From contig JAGQDJ010000105.1 of the NCBI GenBank assembly GCA_022885665.1, positions 124,001-188,000 of the forward strand: DNA of 64,000 nucleotides, written 5' to 3'. The translations under genes were made by a program, and so were the position numbers. The stretch's first letter is position 1, and every line of letters begins with the position of its first letter. This document shows positions 48,401 to 60,438 of this stretch, piece after piece. The notes beneath the pieces are model-generated. The model did not search any database. It saw only the letters and a list, made by a program, of their open reading frames with translations, and was not told the DNA's origin. This DNA comes from Triops longicaudatus. Its lineage: Eukaryota > Arthropoda > Branchiopoda > Notostraca > Triopsidae.

Positions 48401-49749
48401 GCCAGTAAAGAAAGAAACCGAGTCTGAAGAAAGTGAGGATAGCTCCAGCGAAGAGGAAAGTGACAGTGAAGAAAATTCTAGTGAAAGCGAGGACGAGGAA
48501 GAAGAGGAAGAACCATCTAAAAAGTCTTCGTTTGCAGCTCCGCAACCAAAACCCAAATCAAACCTGGATTTGCTCCTAGACTTAGATGACGGTAGGAAAA
48601 TTTTCCAGCTTTGTAATATACTCTCTGTTAATAGTTAGTTCTTTAGTTTTTATTCTGATTTTTTTATTATTACTTGTGAAGTGTTTTTATTTACTGTGTA
48701 TTTTTTGTCTTTTCTGTGCATCTACAGTACTGCCAGCGTTAGAGACTCCTGCGTTAACACCGTCTCTTGGAGGATTCTTAAGTCCAATGACAGATGTCAC
48801 TATCCCGCCGCTGAGTACTGGTACCTCACCTGGTACGGGTACGGGTCAAGTTGCACCGCGTTATGTTGCCACGGTTCCGACGGTTTGGCTCGACCAGCGG
48901 AAAGCGACCGGATTGCAAATTAGTTATCGTTATACGCGCTCTCAACACTTGTATTCACCATCCATGCTGTCCATCGAGCTTACTATTTTGAACGAGAGCA
49001 AAGAAAACATTGGCGAAACCAAAATCGGGAGAAAGGTAGATGCTGATTTTGTGTAATATTTTTAAATTGCGTATAACTGACCCACAACCAACATAGACTT
49101 TACCGCCAAATACGCTGATGCATGAATTCCCAGCGATTTTGTCAATTCCCGCTGGGGGGACGCGTCAGGTTACGTTTGGCTTGGATTGTGGAGACTCGAG
49201 TCAAAATGTGACATTCGATTTGATTCTCGGAGAACGCACCATTCCTTTAACCCTGAAACCTCCGCTAGCAGAAATGATTAAACCGGTATCAATGACTGAA
49301 AGTGCATTCCTCAGCGAGCAAGGTAGGCTTTTTTGTGTTACTAACGCACTTGTTTAATGAGAATACTGGCATCTAGCGAAATGGAGAGGAATGAATGAGT
49401 TTGCAGCGTCTGTGGTAACGGATGTTCAGGATTTGGGAACTATAAACCAGCGAATATTGGTTGCAGCGAATTTAGGACAGGTACCCTCAAGTGAAGCAAA
49501 TGTCGCTCGGTAAGTATTGATTAACAATTTTATTAGATTTACTTTTTACATGGTTCATTTAGTAATTCCCGGTCGTTTTACTGCCGTGTTTTACATGTTA
49601 GGTTTGCTGGACGAACGCTTTCCGGAAAACATGCTGTTTTGGTCACATTGAAGATGACCGAAAAAGTGAATCTTGTGGTCAACTGCGAGAAAATGGTATT
49701 CGGGTCTATGCTCCTTAATGAACTGAAAGAAGCTGTTGCACGATCTTAA
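45411..49749 (+). CDS. AP3B1: AP-3 adaptor complex subunit beta
   Basis: The large subunit of AP-3, which sorts cargo from endosomes or TGN to lysosomes and related organelles. Exons: 45411-45499, 45561-45636, 45707-45877, 45939-46099, 46161-46263, 46417-46563, 46624-46785, 46844-46996, 47057-47324, 47392-47612, 47674-47768, 47820-47977, 48067-48591, 48728-49035, 49097-49322, 49377-49509 and 49602-49749, about 1047 residues (human AP3B1 1094). The armadillo-like trunk (1 to about 600) is very conserved: [76 protein letters not shown] and KYDQNYDIRDRARFLR. A Ser/Glu hinge of about 100 residues follows, as in all AP-3 beta chains. The C-terminal appendage holds SIPAGG and ends LLNELKEAVARS. I prefer Met at 45411 over 45276 because it fits the family length. 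Confidence 0.97.
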
Positions 49750-50313
49750 GGTTTTGTGTATACTTTTCTTTGTCCGTACTTCATGAAGATGTTATGGGAT
49801 TGATATATTTTTGTCGTTATTGGACCTACACAAGTTACTTGTTCTTTAGTTAAATGCTAATTATATTTCTTTATTTTATCATTTTTTCATTTTTTGTTTG
49901 CTTGAGACAACTTACGAAAAACTGAATTCCTGAGCACATATGGTGTCGTTCTATGTAGTGTCCAAAAGATCTTTGCAACCTTCCAAGAAAATAAACGTAA
50001 AATTGGTTACTAGCTAAAAAGTGTTGTGTTTTGCCTTCATCGTTATAACAGATGTTGAACAGGAATTTTACGTCAGGAAAACAGGTGTCATACAAAAGTT
50101 GTGAACAAAATTCGCTGTTCCGTGTTGTATATTTTAACCTAAACAAAACCCGCACTTCAAAAAATAGTGCAAGGAAAGCTTACTTTGAAGAGTAAGTTAA
50201 TGCATCCCTTGTTACTTTACACAATTAATGCACCCACGTTTGCATTCAAAACACATCTGCTTTATGGATACCAAAAAATTAATATCACAAAGCGTTTTCT
50301 AAAAGACTCTTTC
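49750..50313. other. Convergent 3' stretch of AP-3 beta and DUF229 gene A
   Basis: About 0.56 kb between two stop codons on opposite strands. No gene seen. It should hold both 3' UTRs. Confidence 0.5.
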
Positions 50314-53300
50314 TCAATTCAACAAATCTTTACAGTAGCAGTAGTGTCTTACACTTGGATCATTTACACAATGACTTTCATTATTGTAACGGTTCAAGCG
50401 ACTAAAAGTGCCACTTAGACTGTAAGTATTCTTCGCATTTTCATGCTCGACCAACGTCTCCATTTCGGCTTTTCCCGGTAAAGTCTGGAATCTTATAATG
50501 TATTGCTGGTTACTCAACCCAGTCCTCTCAAATTGGTTCGTTATCCAACGCGCCTCCAGTAGCTCACTCAAGTTAAGCTCCGCGCATTCCTTATGATTTC
50601 TTAACTTTTCATTCAGCTTCTCAGTAATTGCCTTAGATGCCTTCATTATTACTGGATTGGTAACAGGGATCGGTACGTGCTCGTAGCACGTGCACCAAAT
50701 GTTGTCGATTCCCGCTTCACGGCAAGTTCTTTCTGAACTTATGTCAGTGAACAGGCTCTGTCCATATAAGTCATCTTCCCTACTTGGTATGGAAGGATTT
50801 GTTAATTGAGTAACGTTCAACAAATCTAACAACGTTCGGTAAAGGTCGAAGGGCGATGTCAACTTCTGCGCATTGGCCCGAAAATTGGCTACCGCTTTAG
50901 GGTACTTCAGAGAAAACCAATCCGGAAACCTAGCCCAGAACGCCGGTAAACGTTCTTCCATAAATCCGTAGTACGTTGAACGGAATTCTCCAAACCGAAG
51001 CCCATGGTCGCTCATGAAGATCACGACCGCGTCTTCAAATATACTAGTCTTGTTTATGTTATTGAACAAATCGAAATAGAATGGATCAGCCAATTGAGCG
51101 TGGTTCATATCATTGTGACCTAAGCGGGATGTCCAAGAGAATGCAAAGAAAGGAGAACTTTCATAGTTGGACACAAAATCTTTAGTGTAATCTAATAAAT
51201 GTTCCGTCTCATGGTACCTGTAACACCAATCAAATTCGCTCTTGGCGAGCCTTTGGGCGGCTAACGCGTAAGGGCGGTAGTAAAAATCTGTAGGCTGGGC
51301 TAGGAAACCGATAGTACTTCTTGTAAAAGTACCCCATGTGGGGTCATCTTCTGCATAAAACGTTGTGTAGTTTGATTTGCTGAAGTGTTTCCATACAAAT
51401 GGACAATTATCCACAGGAAAACTTGCATTCCTCCTACACCTTGTCACTTGTGCTGTACTGTATCCCGTTAAAACTGTGAGTATGTTCGGATAACTGCCGT
51501 CTCCAATTTTGTTGTACCCATAACATTCGGTAAAACCCATTTGTTCAAGGAAACGTAAAGTCTTAGGCATTTGACGACGGAAGTTTAGTCTCGATATGGA
51601 GTCCAAACCGATTATTAATACGCTTGTCTCGTTCTTTTGGCGTTGGCGTGAATGCGACTTCAGAGTGCGACCTTTGGCCACCGCGGCGTGTGTGTTCTTG
51701 TAAATTACTTTACCTTTTCCTTCACGACAATGGACACCAACGAAGTCTCCGGTTAGATTTACGGGCCGCTCGAAGACTTGACAAGGACCGTATCTGATAC
51801 AAACCGAAAAGCATACCGCAAGTATTAAAAGCACTCCACCTTATTCACTACTACCTAAATACAATGTATTGAACAACGAACTTACAGCACGAATAAATCT
51901 TGAGTGCTTGATATTTACATGCGAAACGTCAGCATAAATAAAAGCAGTTATTACGGTTAAATAACTATGTACTCATTAAGCTCCCAAATCCAACTACTGA
52001 GTATAGTTTACATCATCGTGACCTAGGCGAGAAGACCACGATAGCACAAAGTAAGGAAAATTCTTATGGGTGACAGCAAAATCCTTAGTATAATCTATAA
52101 ATGTTCCGTGCTATATTGATAACCATAACACATGTCTGATTCAGCCCTCGCGAGTTGACGAATGGGCAGCAGTAGAAATCCGTGAGCACAGTCAGGAAGC
52201 TAACATTATTGGCATGTGTATTTTTCAGCACGAAATGACAATCATCCAGAGGTTAGATGTCGGGTGTGGATAAATTTTGGATACGTCAAGAATTGAAGCC
52301 GGAAAAAAGCTGGTTTAAACTCTATGGCTTACACTTGAACTCCTACGCCTTAATTGGCCATGGAAATTTGTTTAGAAACGTTAATTCCCGGTATTTTCTT
52401 TTGGCCTACATTTTTAGTTGTTATGGTCGCCTCTGCTGTAAAGGTGTAAGTTCTTCAACTTTTTTTTCTCCCAATAAACTTATTTCAGCGTATTTGTAGA
52501 GCAAGGGAACAATAATTATTAAAAAAATCTTACCTCTATTCATGATCAGTAATAAAATTTAAGTTAGACCCTGGGAGGTATTTACTGCAATACACGAAGC
52601 TTGATGCGGTAGCGGTAATCAATAGGGGTAAAGTTAATTTTAACGCAATTTGCATGGCACTTTATAGCTTTACCGCCACTTAATTTTCCATGCATTTAAG
52701 TACGGAAACATGAACAGCAATATCTATGTAATCACAACATACTGTTTAACGACTTCATCTTCATATTCACCCTCAGAAGTTTAAGTTTTATTTCCCATAC
52801 TTTTACACCCCTCCGTAAATCATCCTATCCCTGATTTAAGTCAAAAGAGTTTGAAATTCAACCATAGTTTAAGTAATAGGTAAACCTAAATTATTTGTAA
52901 AAATATCTTCTAAAAATTGCAAATAAAAATATCTTTAATTATTAATATCTCAAGTGTCGTTAGAAAAATATTTTGAAACCTCTTCGCAGACATTAGTAAG
53001 CGTAAACTTTACAACCACAAAGTTTCTGGAATCACATCGAACGACTTTACGTCATGTTTGTGTTAAAATATACTTCACTAAAATTTGCGTAAACCGGAGA
53101 AAGTATACAGTGAAGTATTACAGTAATTACCGTGTCCTTGAACGTGAGTACTCAGACCAAAATTATTTGGAAAAAATATTTTAGTTACTACTTAATTTTA
53201 ATTTTACTAACCTGATTTTACTGTCAGCCTCCTTATTATAGTGCGTCCAATTTTGCGCCACTCGGTAAATGTACGTGTAACAACACTGAATTCGCCCTCT

Positions 53301-53704
53301 CGAGTATAACGATTTTGCTCTATGGTTAATCCTCAGCTGCCCATGTTGTACGAATGTCAAAGGTTGCTTGTTTCTACAACGAAATGGTTTTGCCTTCGTA
53401 TAAAATTTTCTTACATCTTCATGCATAATTTCTAATCCCGGAATCTGACAGCCTGGTGTATCTATTGTGAGCTTCTTTTGTCTTTGGCCGGTGCTTTCAT
53501 CTAACCATTTTTTAACGATCGTTTAGTCAAAATCTTCACATCAGAACTAATAAGCAACAAATCGCTTTTACCTGCACTTACTGTGGCTGAAACTCTTGAG
53601 ACAACATCAACAAATAAAACAACTGAGAGTGACATAATCACCAGTGTATTCAGTGTCGAAATAAATGTCCTCATTTTTCGGTCATTTGCAATAACGCAAT
53701 TCAC
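50314..53704 (-). CDS. DUF229 family protein A (alkaline phosphatase/sulfatase fold)
   Basis: Exons 53704-53572, 53500-53212 and 51793-50314 join in phase for 633 residues. Residues about 10-35 (MRTFISTLNTLVIMSLSVVL) form a signal or type II anchor. The second ATG at 53674 is an equally good start. The DUF229 N-terminal part has IDTPGCQIPGLE, KPFRCRNKQPLTFV and YTYIYRVAQNW. The main domain has VLIIGLDSISRLNFRRQMP, YNKIGDGSYPN, YAEDDPTWGTF, FSWTSRLGHND, the metal-site FMSDHGLRFGEFRSTYYG and ERLPAFWARFP. Cysteines are numerous, including the C-terminal HYCYCKDLL. Members are predicted lumenal or extracellular metallohydrolases with unknown substrate and are expanded in nematodes and other ecdysozoans. 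Intron 2 carries a copied fragment of the neighbouring pseudogene. Confidence 0.9.
51993..52260 (-). pseudogene. Transposed fragment of the DUF229 pseudogene, inside an intron of gene A
   Basis: About 268 bp match 55465-55739 at high identity in the same orientation, including shared lesions and the pyrimidine tract TTTTTCAG. It cannot be an exon of gene A because it carries the pseudogene's frame breaks. Similarity stops sharply on both sides. Confidence 0.88.
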
Positions 53705-54605
53705 AGCCTACAAACTTACACTTGAAATGATCGAGTCTTTCAACGCTTGCTTCCGAACGGTTTCCAGATATCTGTAGAGCCATTTATACTCTGCTCGTCT
53801 AAAGACCAAAGCTTTGCTATTGGCTGGTCCTTCAGATACATATCACAAGTAACTCGACTGATGAAAACCTTCAAGCAGTTCTTTCAAAAATCACTGGATC
53901 CTTCCAAAACCCCTATTTTGGATGCTAACGTTCACTGAACGTTACTGTATGTTAATATGGGTAACTTGCTAATTAGATTTAAGTGAAAAGGGGTATAACT
54001 GGGATTTTATGATGATTCATTAAGGATTGTAGCGCTTTCGGTTGTTGGAACTATTCAGAGATGAAACAGTATTGCTGTTACTCGGTGGGTCTGAAGGGAA
54101 GGGTTCGAAAAACGGCTGACCTTCGGGACGTAGGAGTTATGTCGTCGACAATGTGTCAGAAATAAAAAAATCTTTCCGTCGCGGGGACACCGCTCGTTTC
54201 CGATATTAAGAAAGTTTCGCAAAAGTCTGCCATATATACGTTTGACCGGGGTCCATTTAAAATCTACCATCGCAAATTCACACAGTGGAATGGGAAATTC
54301 ACACATTTCATTTCATTTCTTTTTCACAGAATTATATTTTCAGAAAAAAGGTAACATGGCAACAGATAACCTTTTACTTACCAATAGTTTTTAAAGTAGC
54401 AAGTTTTATATTCCTTCTCACTGACATAACTGTAGCCAACATTCAATCATGGCTCACAACATTATTGTTGCAAAGCACTATCGCCTCTAACTAAAGAGAC
54501 CTGCTGCCTTTGCGTCATGTTTACTAATACTAAACCTAGTTAATTGTTGTTGTTTTTTAAGAAAATGGGATAAACATAAATTTTCTTAGAACGTTTGAAT
54601 TAAGA
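53705..54605. other. Intergenic stretch upstream of DUF229 gene A
   Basis: 0.9 kb between the start of gene A and the tail of the pseudogene. No gene seen. It should contain the promoter of gene A. Confidence 0.45.
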
Positions 54606-56104
54606 GACTCATCTTCGCTTTAACAGATCTTTAAAATAGCAATACAGTTTTAAGCTAGGGCCATCTACACAGTGACTTCGTTCATTGTAGCGGTTCAGAC
54701 GACTAAGCATACCTGTTGGACTAAATATATCCTTCTTGATATCGTTGAACACGATACCAAGAAGGATATATTTAGTCCAACAGGTATGCTTTTCTGCCTG
54801 GTATGTTATGTCCAACAGGTATGCTTTTCCATTTCCGCGTTTCCAGGTACAGTTTGGAATTTTCAAATGTACTCGTTTTTACTCAGACCAGTCCTGCTCG
54901 TTTGTCGGTTTGTCAACCAGCGCGCCTTCAGTACTTTATTAGAGTTAACTTTTCATTCCGTTTCACTCGATTCATTCAGTTTAAGTTTTCATTCGGTTTA
55001 ATTCGATTAATGCCTGGGACGCCTTCTGAATAACTGGGTTACACACAGGCACCTGTGCATGGTGATGGAATGTACACCAGATTCTTTCGATCCCCGAAAG
55101 ATCTCTCTGGGCTGATCTCAGTAAACAAGCTATGTCCATCCAAATCAATTGTTCCATTCGATCGGGAAGGCTTTGCTGGCTGAGTTGCGTTAAAAAAAAT
55201 CTAAAAACGTTCGATGAAGATCAAACGGCGCTGTCAACTTCTGAACGTTCGACCGAAAATTGGCCACAGTTTGAGGGTACTTCCGAGAAAACCAACCAGG
55301 AAATTTAGTTTAAAAGGCTGGTAACCGTTCTTCTATGAATCCAAGGTATGTAGTACGGAATATTCCAAATCGCAAACCATGATCGCTCAAGAAGATTACG
55401 AGTGAGTCTTCAAACGCATTACTCCTGTTCAGGTTACTGAGTTAATCGAAATAGAGGGGATCTGACTACTGAGCATAGTTTACATCATCGTGACCTAGGC
55501 GAGAAGACCACGATAGCACAAAGTAAGGAACATTCTTATAGGTGACAGCAAAATCCTTAGTATAATCTATAAGTGTTCCGTGCTATATTGGTAACCATAA
55601 CACATGTCTCATTCCGCCCTCGCGAGTTGACGAATGGGCAGCAGTAGAAATCCGTGGGCGCAGTCAGGAAGCTAACATTTTTGGCATGTGTATTTTTTTT
55701 TTTCAGCACGAAATGACAATCATCCATAGGATAGATGTCTCTCTTCCAACAACTATGAACTTGCGTAGTATTGTATCCCATTAAAAGCGCTAGCATGTTG
55801 GGATATGTATTCTCTCCAACCTTGTTGTAGCCGTAGTATTCGATAAAGCCCATTTGCCCGAGGAAGCGTAAGCTCCAAGGCATTTGGCGACGGAAGTTGA
55901 GCCTTGACATAAAGTCCAATCCAATGATCAACACACTAACGTTACGATCTGGGAACGGTTGTGACTTTGGCCTTCGACGTCTGCAAATTGAGGCGTGTCA
56001 GCCTTGATAAACTATTTTCTGTGCTTCTCGACAATGCACAACGACGAAATCATCTCTCAGACTTACGGGCTGCTCAAAGATTCGACAAGCTCCGTGTCTA
56101 AAAG
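54606..56104 (-). pseudogene. Broken DUF229 gene copy
   Basis: Read right to left, it starts at the acceptor before HGACRIFEQPVSLRDDFVV and meets a stop soon after. It then has LIIGLDFMSRLNFRRQMPWS and YNKVGENTYPN, with a deletion joining the CHFVLK segment to FLTAPTDFY. Frameshifts and stops run through the DHGLRFG-equivalent region (about 55375), and it ends at SRLNRYNERSHCVDGPSLKL and KDLLKRR (54606-54650). The two upstream exons seen in the intact genes are not found. A large hairpin insertion sits near its 3' end. It is the source or sister of the fragment at 51993-52260. Confidence 0.88.
54708..54788. repeat. Long near-perfect hairpin inside the DUF229 pseudogene
   Basis: Two 38-bp arms, identical as reverse complements except for one position, flank a 5-base loop (TGAAC). 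Part of the arm (CCAACAGGTATGCTTTTC) recurs directly at 54813-54830. It is absent from the matching place in the intact genes. Confidence 0.9.
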
Positions 56105-56624
56105 CAAAAAGAAACCCCACCAAAAGCATACTAAAAAGCTTGTCATTTAGCGATATCCTAACATAACACGTTTCGAACAGATTTCATGACATAAACATAC
56201 TCTCGTTGATTTTTCACGTCTCACAAATCCTTCAAACGCTCTACCTCTTCGTACAAAGCACTCCTGACCGTTGGTCTTTTTCAGTTCAAATTAGAAACTT
56301 TTGTATTAGAAACTACCATCCATTTTGCTGTTTCTCTGAAAACCTCAGAATGCTCTTCAGGTACTCTATTTTCAGAAAATGGAAACGTTCACAGTACGTT
56401 GACGAAATCCTTATTCATGGCTCTTCGATGATATGAGAAATGAGTTTGTGGTACACCATGTTGATTGATTGGCAGTTACTGTGGAATTATTTGGACTTCA
56501 CAATTGCATTTTTTTTACCCCTTCTGTGCACGGAAAACTGAGAGGAACAGCACACAGTTCAGCTGTGGGTATTTACCACACATTTATCATTAAATCGATT
56601 GTAAACCTTAGCTTAACCGGGAAA
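56105..56624. other. Stretch between the pseudogene and DUF229 gene B
   Basis: About 0.5 kb upstream of the broken copy and downstream of gene B. No exon recognised, and none of the small N-terminal DUF229 exons is present. Confidence 0.45.
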
Positions 56625-59600
56625 CTATTTACAGTAACAGTAGAGTTTCAATACGGCATCGTCTATACAATCGCTCTGCCCATCATAACGATTAAGACGA
56701 CTGACCTGACCCATGAGACTAAGCTTATGCAACTTGGTGTCAAATTCAACCGTCGCTTCCAACTCAGCATTTCCAGGTATTGTACCGAACCTTATCACGT
56801 ACTTGCGCTTCGCTACACTCATCCAATTCAGTCTATTGTTAGTCTTCACACTGGCCTCTAAAATTTCTGACAGAGTTAATTTCTCGCAACTAGTCGTGTT
56901 TGCGAGCCAGTTATTCAGAGTCTGCACAATGAATATTGAGGCGTTCGCCACAATCGGATCAAATATCGGTACGCGTACGTGCTGATAACACGCGCACCAG
57001 ACGTCATCAATACCAGCTTCACTGCATGTTCTCGCTGAGCTTATGTTAGTAAAAAGGCTCTGTCCGTGCAAAATAGCTGTTCTCTTTGCAACGGAAGGCT
57101 CAATGAGCTGATTCATGTCAAGCAAATCCAGAAATGTTTGGTGTAAATCGAACGGCGACGTCAGTTTGTAAGCATTCTCCGCGAAATTGGCCACCGCCGC
57201 AGGATGTTGGCTACTGAACCAATCCGGAAATTTTGCCCACAGCAATGGTAGACGTTCTTCCGTGTACCCGAGGTACGTCGTTCGAAATTTACCGAAACGC
57301 AATCCATGATCACTCATGAAGAACACAGCTGAATTCTCAAACACTCCATTCGCGTATAAAGTGCTTAGGAGTTCCTCGTACAACGGGTCAGCCAACTGTG
57401 GCTCGTTTAGTTCATTGTGACTTAAGCGAACAGCCCATGAGAGGGCGAAAAACGGAAAGTGTTTGTGAGTTATTGCAAAGTCCCGAGTGTAGTCCAATAC
57501 GTGTTGAACACTGTACTGGTACCCGTAGCACATCTGGTCTGAATGTTTGCCCAACTTCTCTACCGCTATAGCGTAAGGCCGGTAGTAAAAATTTGTGGGC
57601 GGAGCCAGGAATCCGAGCTTATTTAAATAGAAGGTACCCCACTGGGGCATATCTTCGGCGTAGAACGTTGTGTAGTTCATCTGGGAACTAAAATTCTTCC
57701 AAACAAGTGGACATTCATCCATAGGATAATTCCAAGTCTTCCAACAATCATCTTTAAGTTCTGAAATTGTAAGGCCTGATAACACAGCAACCAAATTGGG
57801 AAAAGTATTGTCTCCTATCTTGTTGTATCCAAAGTACTCAGTAAAACCCAACTGCTGCAAGAAGTGAAGCGTACGTGGCATCTGACGTCGGAAATTCAAC
57901 CTCGATAACGAGTCCAAACCAATGATTAAGATGCTTAGGTTAGTCTCCGGCCCACGGGCTGACTTCGGTAAGCGATTCCGAGGAATTAAAGCGTGCGTGT
58001 TTTTGTAGACAGATTTTCCTGCTTGTGTACACTCGATTTTCACGAAATCTTCGGTCAAGTTGACAGCAGTCTCGTCGAATGCTTTACAATCGCCGTACCT
58101 GTCGAGAGACACAAATGGTACTATAGTGAGAAAAAATACAGGGAACGTCACAGAGGTCTAATTAGGTCTTTCGAGCCTGATGTACAATCACTAAAGGATG
58201 AAAGCGCTTGCTTAACCGGTGAAAGGGGGGAAGTTAGCCCTGAAATCTAAATCTATACGGTGTTGGCTATCTTGCAACATAGGCAGCTTTTACGAAAGGT
58301 ACCGCGAAGTTACAACATTATTCTTTGGACAATTCGTAATCATTTTTAAATGCAACACTATTGCCAGAATATTGGAGAAAATGTCGGAATGCGATATTGT
58401 TGTTAGTTGATCTATAAAACAGCGATTCCATGCGGCAAAGCCTCAACACCATGCATCTAACAGCTTGCCTCAAAAATTGACACGTGTAACCGAGTCTAAA
58501 CTTGCCGCAACTTTGCGAAATTCGAGCCCTTCTCTAGTCAGGTAGGGAAAAGTTGTCGCGACTTAAAATACTGTCGGCCGAATAATACACATGAAAACGA
58601 ACATCACGCGAACATCATTTTATTATTATTATTATGATTTAAAAAAAGGTTGTTAGTATCCCTGAGATGCGACTTAAAGACTAAAACTCTTTTGACAGAA
58701 CACGACTTGCCGCAGGAAAACATCGCATTACAACGCACTGTATTTCGGTAGTAACTTTACCGAGTTTGCATCTGCAGTGCTTCGCCAAATGTCATAGCAA
58801 TGCTGCAGTCCTGAAAATCGAACTTTTTCATTCACAATGGGGTATCACACTGTACGCGGCATGCCCAAGGAAAAATATTCCAAGTCATACACGTAAGAGA
58901 TTTTGTTGTGTATCACAGTAGTTTCTCTACACATTCGGCTTTCATTTTCATCACAGCCAAAAACGACTTTCGTTCGAAAATACAGTGTAATCCTTCTACA
59001 AAGAATCGACTAAAAACAGAGAAAATGTTCTGCGTAGCAAAAGTTTTTCCAACTAAAGGTTCTTCCCGACAGATTTTTTTTTTGGGTCCTCTTGGGGACC
59101 CATAGGGAGGGAGAGATCTTCCACAAGGAGGAAAAGACAGCCTTGCCTACGATTGACTAATTGATAAAAAAAAACGTCCGGATATAAAAACGCAGGGAAA
59201 AAAATTCTGCCGGGAAGTATCTTTAGTTTACCTTAAAATCTCAATAGCTAACGTTTAGACATCTTTTAGACGTCTTTCTACGCGTACTTGTGCTACTCGA
59301 GTTTCATAATATTACCTGATTTCGTTATCCGCTTGTCTGTTATATTTTTCCCAACTTTGAGCCACACGGTAGATGTACGCATAAGAGCAACGGATTTTAT
59401 GTTTTCCATATGTTTTTGCCGCTTCGGGATCAATGCGTAATTGTCCGTCTTTTACGTATGTCAAAGGTTTCTTTGATGAACACTGAACCGGGAACTGCTT
59501 CTTGTAGAATTTTTTCACGTCGTCATGCATTATATCCAGATCTGGAATTTGACATCCCGGTGTATCAATAATATATCCTGTCGGTTCGCCGTTTGCTGTA

Positions 59601-59784
59601 CCTACACAATCCATTTTGATCACATAAACTGCACACAAAACCGACTTAATACCAGACTATTCATACCTGGCAAGCTTTTCGCCGGATGATCAACGCGAAA
59701 GACATTCTTTGTATACAAAATGCACAACACAACGAGTGCTACCACGGAAACTGAAGAATACTTCAGTTTGGTCCGTAGTTTCAT
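56625..59784 (-). CDS. DUF229 family protein B (alkaline phosphatase/sulfatase fold)
   Basis: Exons 59784-59667, 59601-59316 and 58098-56625 join in phase for 625 residues, with intron positions and phases identical to gene A. MKLRTKLKYSSVSVVALVVL begins a type II signal anchor (about 10-26, basic residues on the cytosolic side). Then come IDTPGCQIPDLDIMHDDV, KKPLTYVKDGQLRID and YAYIYRVAQSW. The main domain holds ILIIGLDSLSRLNFRRQMP, YNKIGDNTFPN, YAEDMPQWGTF, LSWAVRLSHNELN, FMSDHGLRFGKFRTTYLGY and LLWAKFPDWF. It ends LKLYCYCK. Predicted to face the secretory lumen; substrate unknown. The start codon lies 14 bp from the end of a copied AP-3 beta segment on the opposite strand, so its promoter must lie in or beyond that copy. 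Confidence 0.9.
58151..59315. other. Intron 2 of DUF229 gene B (part)
   Basis: The interval is non-coding between the second and third exons of gene B, matching intron 2 of gene A in position but not in sequence. A poly-T run and short AT-rich tracts occur near 59070-59170. No nested gene seen. Confidence 0.5.
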
Positions 59785-59798
59785 CACGGTAACAACGA

Positions 59799-60438
59799 AT
59801 CCGTCGGTGCGCAACGTGGAACCCATTAGTCCGAAAGTTTGCAGTACACCTGCCTTGCTAGCCACTTCCCGCAAGGTGAAAGCGACCCCTGCCAAAGCCA
59901 AAGGCTTTTACTCTGAATCTGAGAGCGAAGAAGTGAGCGACATTGAGAGTGAGGAAGAATCCAGTGAAGAAGATGATGAGGAGGAAGAAAGCCAAAGCGA
60001 GGAAGAAGAAAGAGTGGAAAAGCATGTTAGCGCCAAGCCAGTAAAGAAAGAAACCGAGTCTGAAGAAAGTGAGGATAGCTCCAGCGAGGAGGAAAGTGAC
60101 AGTGAAAAAATTCTAGTGAAAGCGAGGACGAGGAAGAAGAGGAAAAACCATCTAAAAAGTCTTCGGTTGCAGCTCCGCAACCAAAACCCAAATCAAACCT
60201 GGATTTGCTCCTAGACTTAGATGACGGTAGGAAAATTTTCCAGCTTCGTAATACATTCTCTGTTAATAGTTAGTTCTTTAGTTTTTATTCTGATTTTTTT
60301 TATTATTATTTGTGAGGTTGTTTATATTTACTGTGTATTTTTTGTCTTTTCTGTGCGTCTACAGTACCGCCAGCGTTAGAGACTCCTGCGTTAACACCGT
60401 CTCTTGGAGGATTCTTAAGTCCAATGACAGATGTCACT
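59799..60438 (+). pseudogene. Copied AP-3 beta segment (exon 13 part, intron, exon 14 part)
   Basis: 640 bp match 48163-48801 at very high identity, including the intron between exons 13 and 14, so the copy was made from DNA and not from mRNA. Differences include several point changes in the Ser/Glu hinge and the loss of one base near 60106-60112. That loss shifts the hinge frame into KILVKARTRKKRKN and a stop before the intron. After the copied intron, the frame of exon 14 is open and passes without a stop into the SH3 exon. Copy ends are sharp on both sides. Confidence 0.92.

Noticed and set aside
48272..48556. Ser-rich open frame on minus
   Set aside because: Antisense shadow of the Glu/Ser hinge of AP-3 beta; the same applies to the copy at 59908-60180.
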